DNA of 64,000 bases from NCBI GenBank assembly GCA_947630695.1, contig CANRIM010000004.1, positions 1 through 64,000 of the forward strand. The letters run 5' to 3'. Positions 14,597 to 23,822 of the stretch are shown here, one piece after another. Positions within the stretch are counted from its first letter, which is position 1. Each line of letters begins with the position of its first letter. The position numbers and the translations under genes are program-made. Source of the stretch: an uncultured Lachnospiraceae bacterium. GTDB taxonomy: Bacteria > Bacillota > Clostridia > Lachnospirales > Lachnospiraceae. Below the pieces are notes generated by a model. That model ran no database searches. It was not told the DNA's origin and saw only the letters and a list, made by a program, of their open reading frames with translations.

Positions 14597-16822
14597 ATGA
14601 GACACATTATTTCACTGCGCAAGGATGCAAAAAAATGGGACGGCGGACTCCCGGTGGGAAACGGCCGGCTGGGCGCTTCGGTGCTGGGAAAGATCAGAGA
14701 AGAGGCCATTGTCATCAATGAAGAAAGCATCTGGTACGGAAGCGACCATAACCGGAAAAATCCGGATGCAAAAGAAAGCATTGCGAGAATCCGGCAGCTG
14801 GTGCAGGAAGGCCGGCTGGAGGAAGCCCATTTTTATGCCCGTATGGAGATGACCTCCGCGCCCAAATACCTGAATCCCTATCAGTACGCGGCGGAATTAA
14901 AGATACATTTTCTGGGGCATGGCGGCAAAAATATCGAAAACCGGGCCTGCTATCTGGATCTGGATCAGGCGCTGGTCCATGTGCAGTACACGCGGCTGGG
15001 AAAGACCTATCACAGGACCCATTTTGTCAGCCACAAATATAATGTTTTTGTCATGCATGTAACCTCCGACGCCGCAAAGGATCTGACGGTGCAGGCCAAT
15101 CTGATGCGCAAGCCCTTTGAGGAGGAAACCGGCAGCCTTTCGGAGGGCGTGGCATATATCAAAGGCCAGTGCGGTCCCGGGGGCGTGAAGTATTACTGTG
15201 CGCTGAAGCTGGCGGCGGAAGGGGCTGAGAGCAAAACGGCCGGAGACTACGCTTATACGGAACAGGCGGATGCGGTGACCATTTACGTGGCGGCGGGGAC
15301 GGATTTTTCCGGCGGCGAAGATTTTGAAGCTGCCTGCAATGCAAGGCTGGAAGCTGCGGCCCGGGCCGGCTATGAAACCATTCTGGAAACCCATATCGCG
15401 GAATATCAGGCGCTCAATGAACGCACGACGCTGGACATCAACGACTGTGCATATGACGGGCGCATCACCCAGGATCAGCTGAACGAACTGCGGGAAAACC
15501 CGGAGGCGGACAATGATTATCTGGTAAATCTGCTGTTTGCCTTTGCGAAATATCTGATGATTTCCGCTTCCTATGACTGCCTGCTCCCTGCCAATCTGCA
15601 GGGCATCTGGAACGGCGAGTTTGCGCCGCCCTGGCAGAGCGAGTACACCATCAATATCAACTGCCAGATGAATTACTGGATGGCGGAAAAATGCGGACTG
15701 CCGGAGTGCCATATGCCGCTGTTTGATCTGATTGAGCGTCTGGTGGTAAAAGGGAAGGAAAGCGCCGAAAAACTCTACGGCTGCAGAGGTTTTGTGGCGC
15801 ATCACAATACGGGACTCTGGGCCAACACGGATCCGGAAGGGGTCATGGATGCATCGCCTTTCTGGGTCATGGGCGGGGCCTGGCTGTCCCTGCATATGTA
15901 TGAACATTACCTGTTCACACAGGACAGGACATTTTTAAAGGAACGGGCGGTTCCCGTGATGCGGGAAGCGCTGCGCTTTTTTGAGGACTATTTAACGGAA
16001 AATGAAGACGGGCAGCTGGTCACGGGGCCATGCATTTCCCCGGAAAATACCTATTATTCCGAGCTGGGGCAAACGGGAAGCCTGGCCATGGGGCCTGTCA
16101 TGGATATACAGATCCTGCGGCAGCTCTGCAAAGCCTATCTGGACGCGGCAGAGGTGACAGGCACCACCGACGGCGTGGAAGAAGTCTCGGCGATCTTAAA
16201 ACGGCTGCCGCCTACGAAGATCGGCAGCGACGGCAGGATCCTGGAATGGCAGAAGGAATATCAGGAAACGGCGCTGGGACACCGGCACATTTCCCATCTT
16301 TACGGACTGCATCCCGGCAACGAAATCACAAAAGAAACGCCAAAGCTGCTGGCGGCGGCGGAAAAAACCCTGACCGTGCGTCTTGAAAACGGCGGCGGAC
16401 ATACCGGCTGGAGCCGGGCCTGGGTCGCCTGTTTTTACGCGCGGCTGGGAAAGGGCAATCAGGTTTATGAAAATATCATGCAGCTGTTGCGCAAATCCAT
16501 TATGGACAATCTTTACGATACCCATCCGCCGTTTCAGATCGACGGCAATTTCGGCATCGCCAATGCCATACTGGAAGCGCTGATCCAGTCCCATGCCGGG
16601 TATATCGACGTGCTTCCGGCGCTGCCGGACAAATGGCAAAGCGGTCATCTGCACGGCGTGCGGCTGCGGGGCGCTATCCGGGCGGATCTGGACTGGAAGG
16701 AAGGAAAACTGGCGTCGCTGGTACTGACGGCGGAGAAAGACTGCACAGCAGATGTGGTTTACGGCACAGAGAAACAAAGGGTAACACTGCAGGCAAATCA
16801 GCCTGTCGGCGTATTTGCATAA
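14597..16822 (+). CDS. Glycoside hydrolase family 95 (alpha-L-fucosidase type)
   Basis: Inverting glycosidase, usually a 1,2-alpha-L-fucosidase; some members act on alpha-L-galactose. The 741-residue protein begins with the family signature WDGGLPVGNGRLGA and INEESIWYG, and has the catalytic asparagine pair in TININCQMNYW (about N353 and N355), HRHISHLYGLHPG, HTGWSRAW and QIDGNFGIANA (aspartate near 649). No signal peptide is present. ATG at 14597 has AGAGGA upstream; a TTG at 14582 overlaps the previous gene. Cleavage of fucose from 2-linked galactose would expose galactose to the GH2 and GH42 enzymes of the same operon. Confidence 0.94.
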   Translation: MRHIISLRKDAKKWDGGLPVGNGRLGASVLGKIREEAIVINEESIWYGSDHNRKNPDAKESIARIRQLVQEGRLEEAHFYARMEMTSAPKYLNPYQYAAELKIHFLGHGGKNIENRACYLDLDQALVHVQYTRLGKTYHRTHFVSHKYNVFVMHVTSDAAKDLTVQANLMRKPFEEETGSLSEGVAYIKGQCGPGGVKYYCALKLAAEGAESKTAGDYAYTEQADAVTIYVAAGTDFSGGEDFEAACNARLEAAARAGYETILETHIAEYQALNERTTLDINDCAYDGRITQDQLNELRENPEADNDYLVNLLFAFAKYLMISASYDCLLPANLQGIWNGEFAPPWQSEYTININCQMNYWMAEKCGLPECHMPLFDLIERLVVKGKESAEKLYGCRGFVAHHNTGLWANTDPEGVMDASPFWVMGGAWLSLHMYEHYLFTQDRTFLKERAVPVMREALRFFEDYLTENEDGQLVTGPCISPENTYYSELGQTGSLAMGPVMDIQILRQLCKAYLDAAEVTGTTDGVEEVSAILKRLPPTKIGSDGRILEWQKEYQETALGHRHISHLYGLHPGNEITKETPKLLAAAEKTLTVRLENGGGHTGWSRAWVACFYARLGKGNQVYENIMQLLRKSIMDNLYDTHPPFQIDGNFGIANAILEALIQSHAGYIDVLPALPDKWQSGHLHGVRLRGAIRADLDWKEGKLASLVLTAEKDCTADVVYGTEKQRVTLQANQPVGVFA

Positions 16823-16837
16823 TAAAAGGAGCGGATT

Positions 16838-18187
16838 ATGGCAGAAAAGGTATTACCGAGAGAGATGACCGGTGCGGAGCTGGCATCGATGCTGAAGAGC
16901 AGCATTAATTTTAAAAGTCTGGGCGGCCTGCGCTGCGAGGAGCTGAAGCTGACGGACGATCAGATGCAGTGGTGGCGGGACGCCAAAATCGGCATGTTCG
17001 TTCATTGGGGGTTGTACTCCATTTTGGGCCGGGGCGAGTGGGTGCGCCACAACGAGCAGATCCCCTGGGATGAATATAAGGCACTGGCCAATGAATTTGA
17101 TCCCAAAGATTTCGATATCCATGAGTGGACCGATCTGGCGAAGGAGTTCGGCGCCAAATACATGGTCATGGTCACCCGGCATCACGACGGATTTGCCCTC
17201 TGGGACAGTCCGGGCAGCTATGAGCATTTTACCAGCTATGAAACGGCTTCCGGACGGGATTTTGTCAAAGAATATACGGACGCCGTCAGAGAGGCGGGCT
17301 TAAGAGTCGGCCTGTATTATTCGCCCATGGACTGGCGTTTCCCCGGATATTTCCATCCGGAAGAACTGCCGGAAAGCGCAAACGCCATGAAGGCCCAGTG
17401 CTATGCGCAGGTGGAAGAACTGGTAAGTAAATACGGCCCCATCGACATTCTGTGGTATGACGGCGCATGGCTGGCCCACAAGGGTTCAGATACCACCAGC
17501 GCCTGGCTCTGGGAGCCGGTAAAGCTTAATAAAATGGTGCGGAAGTACAATCCGCTGACCATTATGAATCCCCGCTCCGGCTGGGAAGGCAATTTTTACT
17601 GTGATGAAGGATCCCATGAAATCGAAGGCGGCATTATCCCGGTTCCCTGGGAAAAGAATATGTGCGTTTGCTCCGGCACCAGCTGGGGTTGGATGCCCAA
17701 TGACCCGGTATCGGATTTCGACTGGCTGATCCATATGCTGGTGGACGTCATCTGCCGGGACGGCAATCTCCTGCTGAATGTGGGACCGGACAGAAACGGA
17801 CACATCCCCGAACCCGTCAAGGCGCGGATGCGGGAAATCGGCGTGTGGTTAAAGGAAAACCATGAAGCGGTGTACGGCACAAGAGGCGGCCCTTTCGAAC
17901 CGGTGGACAAGGTCTTTGGCAGCACCTACCGGGAAAAGGAGGTTTATCTGCACATCATGGATCCGGAAAAATTTGCGGGGCTGAAATTAGAACCCCTGAC
18001 CCAAAAGATCCTTTCCTGCAGTTATAAGGGTACGCCATTGTCCTTTACCCAAGATGCGTCAGGTATCCGCGTGCAGCTGCCGGAAACGAATACAAAAGAA
18101 CCGGACATGATCGTAAAGCTGACGCTGGATGCGCCCATTGCATTTAAGAAGAGCGCGGATATTTATTTTACCGGAAAAGGAGAATAA
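16838..18187 (+). CDS. Glycoside hydrolase family 29 alpha-L-fucosidase
   Basis: Retaining alpha-L-fucosidase of 449 residues. Motifs: KIGMFVHWGLYS near residue 50, VTRHHDGFALWDS near residue 110, and the nucleophile aspartate in ILWYDG near residue 208; LLLNVGPDRNGHIPEP follows, all typical of the family. The C-terminal part is shorter than in members with a full beta-sandwich and carbohydrate-binding domain. No signal peptide is seen. Having both GH29 and GH95 in one operon gives reach over fucose in different linkages (1,2 for GH95; 1,3, 1,4 or 1,6 for GH29). It has an AAAGGAG site and is 15 bases after GH95. Confidence 0.95.
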   Translation: MAEKVLPREMTGAELASMLKSSINFKSLGGLRCEELKLTDDQMQWWRDAKIGMFVHWGLYSILGRGEWVRHNEQIPWDEYKALANEFDPKDFDIHEWTDLAKEFGAKYMVMVTRHHDGFALWDSPGSYEHFTSYETASGRDFVKEYTDAVREAGLRVGLYYSPMDWRFPGYFHPEELPESANAMKAQCYAQVEELVSKYGPIDILWYDGAWLAHKGSDTTSAWLWEPVKLNKMVRKYNPLTIMNPRSGWEGNFYCDEGSHEIEGGIIPVPWEKNMCVCSGTSWGWMPNDPVSDFDWLIHMLVDVICRDGNLLLNVGPDRNGHIPEPVKARMREIGVWLKENHEAVYGTRGGPFEPVDKVFGSTYREKEVYLHIMDPEKFAGLKLEPLTQKILSCSYKGTPLSFTQDASGIRVQLPETNTKEPDMIVKLTLDAPIAFKKSADIYFTGKGE

Positions 18188-18189
18188 GC

Positions 18190-20202
18190 ATGTTATACGG
18201 CGTTTCCTATTATCCCGAACATAAAACGGAAGAAGAACTGCAGTGGGATTTGAAATGCATTGTAGAATCGGGCATCAACACGGTGCGGATGGGGGAATTT
18301 GCCTGGTGCCGCATGGAGCCGGAGGATGGCCGGTTTGCATTTGACTGGCTGGAACAGGTGATTACATATCTGGGAGAACACGGGATCAAAACCATTGTGT
18401 GCACCCCCACGGCCTGCCCGCCGGCCTGGATGATCGAAAAGCATCCGGAAATTTTATATACGGACAACCGGGGGATCACGAGGCCCTTTGGCGGCAGGCG
18501 GCATTACTGCTACAACAATCCGGATTATCGGATGTATTCCAGGCGGATCACGCTGGAAATTGCGAAACGGTTTGGCAGACACCCCTATGTAGCCGGTTTT
18601 CAGATTGACAATGAACCGGCCCAGGAAGGTACCGGCCGGTGCCACTGCCCGGTCTGCGACGCAAAGTTCCAGCGGTATCTGAAAGATAAATATAAGACCA
18701 TCGAAGCCTTCAACTGCAGAAGCGGCGGGATTTTTTGGTCTCAGGAATATACGGATTTTTCCCAGATCCACCTGCCGGTCAATACGATCGAGACCGGAAC
18801 GGCGGAACATATCAAAAATTTCTATGAAAATCCTACGGTGCGGCTGGAAGCGGAGCGCTTTGCTTCCGACTGCCAGATCGAATACCAGACGCTGCAGAGC
18901 GATATCTTAAAGGCCCATACCCGGTATCCGGTGACCACCAACGCTACGGGACTGGCCACCAACAGTATCGATTATTACAAAAGTACAAAGGACCTGGATG
19001 TTTACGCCTTTGATTCTTACCCGGAGCTGCGCAATGCGGAAGTGGATTCCTTCCCTTACGCTTTTGCCCGGGGCGTCAAGGACGGCAAACCGTTCTGGGT
19101 ACTGGAATTTATGTCCGGCGGCGGACACCGGTTTAGCGGCAGCGGCCGCAGGCAGCCCAATCCTGGCGCGCTGAAACAGGCGGTGCTGCAGTCCTACGCC
19201 CACGGGGCGGAGCTGATGCTGCATTTTCAGTACCGGACCTTCCCCTTCGGCGCGGAGCAGCTGAATTACGCCATTGTGGATATGGACGGGATTCCCCGCC
19301 GCAGATATTATGAAATGCAGGAAACCGCAAAACTGCTGGAGACATTAAAGCCGTATCAGGATGCCGCCTTTGCCAATGAGACGGCCATTCTGCTAAGCTA
19401 TGATACCCACTGGGCGCTGCGGATCAAGCCGGTGAATGACGACAGCTTCCGCTATCTGGATTTCTGCAATCTGATTTACCGGCAGCTGGAACAGATCGGC
19501 GTACATGCGGATGTCATTTCCGCAGATGCGGATTTATCAAAGTATAAATGTGTGATCCTGCCTGCGGCTTTCATTTTGCCGGAAGCGCAGCGGCAGGCCT
19601 TACGGGACTATGTGGCGGCAGGCGGTACGCTGCTGGCCAGCTTTTTAAGCAGCGCCAAAAATGAGGATAATGTAGGATATACCCTGTCCCTGCCTGCCGG
19701 GCTGACGGATGTATTCGGCGTATGCGTTTCCGAAGTGGAACCCATTTTTGATTCCAATCATGCCGGCATCCGGCTGACGCTGGGAGAAGAATCTCTCGAG
19801 ACCACGGACCTGTACTGGTGCGATCTGCTGGAGGGGGAGGCAAAGTCTCTGGGGGTCTATACCGATACCTACAAAAAGGGCAGCATGATCGTTTCCGAGC
19901 ATGGGTTCGGCAAAGGCAAGGCCTATTATCTGGGCACCGGACTGAAAGATGCGGCCATGCGCCGGCTGTTGGCTTATGTCTGCAGTCAGGCCGGGGTGGA
20001 AAAAGACCCCTTCCTGCTGCCGGAGAAAGTATCCTGCGCAAAGCGGGTATACGAAGGAAAAACGCTGTATTACCTTTTTAATTTCAATCAGGAAGAACGA
20101 AACATTGCACTGAACGGCACCTGGCAGGACGTTTTACAGGGGAGCATCACGGATACCGTGACCCTGGGAGCCAACGGGTTTGCCGTGCTGTTGGAGGTAT
20201 GA
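18190..20202 (+). CDS. Glycoside hydrolase family 42 beta-galactosidase
   Basis: Cytoplasmic retaining beta-galactosidase, 670 residues. It starts with YGVSYYPEH, then GINTVRMGEFAW; the acid/base glutamate is in QIDNEPA (about E142), the zinc-type cysteine cluster CHCPVCDAKF follows near residue 154, and the nucleophile is in WVLEFMSGG (about E306). The later glutamine-amidotransferase-like trimerisation domain (YKCVILPAAFILPEAQ) and a small C-terminal beta domain are present, so it is complete. It begins two bases after the GH29 stop. Together with GH2 it would remove galactose after defucosylation. Confidence 0.96.
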   Translation: MLYGVSYYPEHKTEEELQWDLKCIVESGINTVRMGEFAWCRMEPEDGRFAFDWLEQVITYLGEHGIKTIVCTPTACPPAWMIEKHPEILYTDNRGITRPFGGRRHYCYNNPDYRMYSRRITLEIAKRFGRHPYVAGFQIDNEPAQEGTGRCHCPVCDAKFQRYLKDKYKTIEAFNCRSGGIFWSQEYTDFSQIHLPVNTIETGTAEHIKNFYENPTVRLEAERFASDCQIEYQTLQSDILKAHTRYPVTTNATGLATNSIDYYKSTKDLDVYAFDSYPELRNAEVDSFPYAFARGVKDGKPFWVLEFMSGGGHRFSGSGRRQPNPGALKQAVLQSYAHGAELMLHFQYRTFPFGAEQLNYAIVDMDGIPRRRYYEMQETAKLLETLKPYQDAAFANETAILLSYDTHWALRIKPVNDDSFRYLDFCNLIYRQLEQIGVHADVISADADLSKYKCVILPAAFILPEAQRQALRDYVAAGGTLLASFLSSAKNEDNVGYTLSLPAGLTDVFGVCVSEVEPIFDSNHAGIRLTLGEESLETTDLYWCDLLEGEAKSLGVYTDTYKKGSMIVSEHGFGKGKAYYLGTGLKDAAMRRLLAYVCSQAGVEKDPFLLPEKVSCAKRVYEGKTLYYLFNFNQEERNIALNGTWQDVLQGSITDTVTLGANGFAVLLEV

Positions 20203-20205
20203 CGA

Positions 20206-22446
20206 TTGTTTTATACAGAACAGAAAATGCCGCAGATCCTCCGTGTGATCTGCGCGCCGACAAAAGACATTGATAAAAGCAGTGCTTTGGCAGACTGGGA
20301 TCCCCGCAATTTAAGCGAAAAGGCCAGCCCGCTGACCGCGGAAGAAACCCCGGAGGGACTTTTGTTTACCCGGAAGGGGGAGACGCTGCTGTCCGTAAAG
20401 GAAGCCGTATTTACGCCGAAGGAAATCTATCGTTATACTTTTTCCAACGGAAAGCCGAAGATCGTCACCAAAGTGACGGTGGACGGGGAACGGTCTTTCG
20501 TGGAAAACGCGGAAACCGTGAAAGTGGGAGACGCTTACGGTGCTTCCATTTCCTTTCAGATTGGGGCGGACGAGGCCATTTACGGACTGGGACAGCAGGA
20601 AAACGGGAGATTCAATTACCGGAACTGTGAGGAATATCTCTACCATAATAATATGAAAATTCCCATGCCGGTCTTTCTGTCCTCCAAAAACTATGCGGTT
20701 TTCTTTGACGCTGCCTGCATGATGCATTATACGGAGCAGGACAATCTGATCACCATGGCATTTGACGCGGTGGAAAAGGTGGATTTTTATGTGATCAGCG
20801 GCGACAGTTTTGACGAGCTGATTGCCGGGATCCGCAGCCTGACCGGCCATACGCCGCTGCTGCCCCGCTGGGCTTACGGATATATCCAGTCCAAGGAGCG
20901 TTATAAAACCCAGGAGGAGATCTTAGAGACCGCCGCCAGGTTCAAGGCGGAAGAGATTCCTTTGAGCTGTATCGTATTGGACTGGCTCAGCTGGGAAGAG
21001 GGCAAATGGGGCAATAAGATTTTCGACAAATCCCGATTTGCGGACGCAAAGGCCATGGTGGAGCAGCTGCACAAAGACGGCGTGAAATTTATGATTTCCA
21101 TCTGGCCCAACTGTAAGGAAGGCTGTGAAAATAATAACGAGTTTGCGGCAAAGGGAAAACTGCTCTGCAATTTTTCCACCTACGACGCCTTTGACGAAGA
21201 GGCGCGGGACATGTACTGGAAGCAGTGTGAAAAGGAGCTATTCGCCGCAGGCACCGACGCCTGGTGGTGCGATTCCACGGAACCCTTTACGCCGGACTGG
21301 AACGGTCTGGAAAAACGGCCGGAAGCGGAGCGGTATCGTCTTGCGCTGGAATCCACCAACAAATATCTGGATGCCAGGACTTCCTCCGCGTACTGCGTAG
21401 CCCATGCGAAGGGTATTTACCAGCATCAGCGGCAGGTCAGCGATAAACGGGTGGTGAATCTCACCCGGGCGGGCTATCCCGGCATACAGAAATACGGAAC
21501 CATTCTCTGGAGCGGCGACATCGCGGCAACCTGGGAGACCTTCCGGCACCAGATCGCGGAAGGCTTAAGCATTTCCATGAGCGGCATTTTGAACTGGACC
21601 TGGGATACGGGAGCATTTTTCGCAGGAAACACCATGAGCTGGCGCAAATGGAGCAACGCCACGGAAGGGGAGGCCCCCTGGTTCTGGCAGGGAGATTTTG
21701 ATACCGGCGTGGCAGACTTAGGCTACCGGGAACTGTATACCCGGTGGCTGCAGGCGGCTGCATTTCTGCCGGTGATGCGTTCCCACGGAACCGATACCCC
21801 CAGAGAACCATGGCAGTTCGGTGCAAAAGGCAGCAAATACTACGATTCCATTATTTATTACATCAAGCTGCGGTACCGGCTGCTGCCTTATATCTATTCG
21901 CTGGCCATCGAGGCTTCGCTGCGGGATCAGGCCATGCTGCGGTCACTGATGTTTGATTTTTCAGCGGATCCGGCCGTCCGGGAAATTAAAGACGCATTTA
22001 TGCTGGGAAAGAGCTTTTACGTCTGCCCGGTGACGGAACCCATGGAATACGGACCAGGCAGCACGCCGCTTTCCAAGGCGCAGACCCGGGAAGTGTATCT
22101 GCCTGCCGGCGCTGACTGGGTTGATTTTGAAACCGGAAAACGGTACGCGGGAGGGCAGGAGATTTCAGCCGATGCGCCTGTGACACGGATGCCGGTCTAT
22201 GTGAAAGCCGGTTCCGTGATTCCCATGTCGGAGAAAACGGACGGGCAGTGCCATAAGATCCTGGTGTATGCCGGCGCGGACGCGTCCTATGATTTTTATA
22301 ATGACAGCGGCGACGGGTATGCTTATGAAACGGAAGGTTTTCAGACACTGCACTTTGTCTGGAACGACCGGGAAAGGACGCTTTCGGCCTTTGACCGGGA
22401 AAATCGTCCGGCAGAGATCGCCGTGCCGGTGGAAGTGATCGGATAA
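20206..22446 (+). CDS. Glycoside hydrolase family 31 (alpha-xylosidase or alpha-glucosidase)
   Basis: Retaining alpha-glycosidase of 746 residues. N-terminal beta-sandwich with YGLGQQENG, then the barrel starting WAYGYIQSKERYKTQEE; the nucleophile aspartate is in AWWCDSTEPF (about D356) and the acid/base aspartate in LWSGDIAATW (about D438). The sequence resembles the alpha-xylosidase branch (WCD-TEP) more than sucrase or maltase types, but the substrate is inferred. The start is TTG at 20206, which has GGAGG eight bases upstream and overlaps nothing; the first ATG is internal. It is the last gene of the operon, before a strong terminator. Removing alpha-xylose would finish unwrapping of xyloglucan side chains. 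Confidence 0.93.
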   Translation: MFYTEQKMPQILRVICAPTKDIDKSSALADWDPRNLSEKASPLTAEETPEGLLFTRKGETLLSVKEAVFTPKEIYRYTFSNGKPKIVTKVTVDGERSFVENAETVKVGDAYGASISFQIGADEAIYGLGQQENGRFNYRNCEEYLYHNNMKIPMPVFLSSKNYAVFFDAACMMHYTEQDNLITMAFDAVEKVDFYVISGDSFDELIAGIRSLTGHTPLLPRWAYGYIQSKERYKTQEEILETAARFKAEEIPLSCIVLDWLSWEEGKWGNKIFDKSRFADAKAMVEQLHKDGVKFMISIWPNCKEGCENNNEFAAKGKLLCNFSTYDAFDEEARDMYWKQCEKELFAAGTDAWWCDSTEPFTPDWNGLEKRPEAERYRLALESTNKYLDARTSSAYCVAHAKGIYQHQRQVSDKRVVNLTRAGYPGIQKYGTILWSGDIAATWETFRHQIAEGLSISMSGILNWTWDTGAFFAGNTMSWRKWSNATEGEAPWFWQGDFDTGVADLGYRELYTRWLQAAAFLPVMRSHGTDTPREPWQFGAKGSKYYDSIIYYIKLRYRLLPYIYSLAIEASLRDQAMLRSLMFDFSADPAVREIKDAFMLGKSFYVCPVTEPMEYGPGSTPLSKAQTREVYLPAGADWVDFETGKRYAGGQEISADAPVTRMPVYVKAGSVIPMSEKTDGQCHKILVYAGADASYDFYNDSGDGYAYETEGFQTLHFVWNDRERTLSAFDRENRPAEIAVPVEVIG

Positions 22447-22450
22447 CAAA

Positions 22451-22486
22451 AAAGAAAGAATCCCGGTGTTTCGGGATTCTTTCTTT
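22451..22486. terminator. Bidirectional terminator after the glycan operon
   Basis: A 15-bp perfect stem, AAAGAAAGAATCCCG (22451-22465) with CGGGATTCTTTCTTT (22472-22486). A/T tails on both sides let it serve the operon and the convergent cold shock gene. Confidence 0.92.
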
Positions 22487-22552
22487 TGCAATATAGCTGA
22501 TTAAAGAGCCATCAATCTATAATACTATCTGCCAGGGTAAATGATTGCAGAA

Positions 22553-22753
22553 TTATAACTTTACTACGTGAATTGCCTGAGGTCCTTTTTCGCCCTGGAT
22601 TACTTCGTATTCCACTGCCTGACCTTCATCGAGGGTTTTGAAACCTTCCATCTCCAGCCCGGTATAGTGAACGAATACGTCATTTCCTTCTTCATCAGAA
22701 ATGAATCCGTACCCTTTCTGGTTATTAAACCATTTAACAGTACCTTTGTTCAT
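22553..22753 (-). CDS. Cold shock protein (CspA family)
   Basis: A 66-residue single-domain RNA- and single-stranded-DNA-binding protein, acting as an RNA chaperone. RNP1 KGYGFIS (near residues 13-19) and RNP2 VFVHY (near 26-30) are both intact. The length matches the CspA/CspB family exactly. It is preceded by GGAGG and by a leader of roughly 55 bases after a weak promoter-like pair, TTTACA (22835-22830) and TATTTT (22812-22807), 17 bases apart. Long cold-shock leaders of the E. coli cspA kind would not fit in this space. Confidence 0.97.
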   Translation of the reverse strand: MNKGTVKWFNNQKGYGFISDEEGNDVFVHYTGLEMEGFKTLDEGQAVEYEVIQGEKGPQAIHVVKL

Positions 22754-22944
22754 CGTACTACCTCCAAAAGAATAATATAAACCGCATAATATCTACGATA
22801 TAAATAAAAATAGCATAAAAAGGAAAAAATGTAAAGACAATTCCTGAACGAAAATAAAAAAAGATTTATGAAAATAAAGACAACCGGAAAAATATATGTT
22901 ATACTAGTCTGCGAAAAAATTGCAGGCAGCACAAGGAGAGTATT

Positions 22945-23820
22945 ATGATTGTATCGATCTGGACATTTATTGCGATGATTTTTTCGGCGCTGATTTGTCT
23001 GGTGGCGCCGTTTGCAGCGTATTTCTTCGGAAAAGATCGGGAAAAGAGAAAAGCGCTGATTTTTGTCTGGGGCATCCTTTTCTTTATTGCGGCACTGATT
23101 TTAAAGACGCTGTTCTGGAGTACCCTCGGTATGGACAGCGTGATTACGCATTTGCTGGGTACGGATGCCAGCGTGAAGACGATTGCGGCCGTGATCAAAG
23201 AAGTGTACGCTGTGGCGATCGAAACGGCGGTGATTTATCTCGGATGCCGGCTTTTTATCAAAAAAGAGTCCAATCCGGTGCGGGCGCTGCGTTTTGCAGG
23301 CGGCTATGCCTTTGCGGATTCACTGGTGGTTACGGTAATGCTGGTGCTGAGCGTGGCGGGGGTACTGCTTTCGCTGGGCGGCGCGGATTACCGGTATGAA
23401 ATTGCCAAGGGCGTTACGGTTTCCGCCGATACCATCAGTAAATCGGAACTGTGGCAATATCTGTTTAAGATGTTCGTCAGGGTACTGAACCTGTGTATTT
23501 ATTCCATCAGTGCATTTCTGATTTATACGGCGCGGCAGTTTGAAGCGAAGTGGCTGTATTTTGTTGCGGGACTGACCCACCTGTTTCTGGACCTGCCGTA
23601 TGATCTGTGTTCCCTGGAAACGGTGTGGTACTGGAGAAGTACGGTCTTTACCAGTGTTGTGATGTTTCTGGAAACGGCATTGAGCGTGGTGATTGCGATT
23701 CTCACATACAGAGCGTACTACAGAAAACGGAAAAGCAGGAGAGAAAGAAAAGCAGAAAGAGCAGCAGAAGCAGAAAGCATAGCGGAAGCAGAAAAAGAAA
23801 CAGAAAGCATAGAGGATTAG
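22945..23820 (+). CDS. Multi-pass membrane protein, possibly YhfC-like
   Basis: A 291-residue integral membrane protein with about seven or eight hydrophobic segments (from residues 5-25 to about 255) and a highly charged cytoplasmic tail rich in Arg, Glu and Ala after residue 258. The general layout and the EVYAVAIETAVIYLGCRLFIKK region recall the YhfC family of putative intramembrane proteases, but I do not see a clear catalytic motif, so the assignment is weak. An extended -10 box (TGTTATACT ending 22905) lies 40 bases upstream. hom starts two bases after its stop, so it is probably cotranscribed with the aspartate-pathway genes, although no functional link is known. Confidence 0.65.
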   Translation: MIVSIWTFIAMIFSALICLVAPFAAYFFGKDREKRKALIFVWGILFFIAALILKTLFWSTLGMDSVITHLLGTDASVKTIAAVIKEVYAVAIETAVIYLGCRLFIKKESNPVRALRFAGGYAFADSLVVTVMLVLSVAGVLLSLGGADYRYEIAKGVTVSADTISKSELWQYLFKMFVRVLNLCIYSISAFLIYTARQFEAKWLYFVAGLTHLFLDLPYDLCSLETVWYWRSTVFTSVVMFLETALSVVIAILTYRAYYRKRKSRRERKAERAAEAESIAEAEKETESIED

Positions 23821-23822
23821 AA

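Noticed and set aside
23607..23822. Upstream extension of hom
   Set aside because: Lies in the previous gene in another frame, highly basic residues; the real N-terminus with the Rossmann motif begins at 23823 after its own ribosome binding site.
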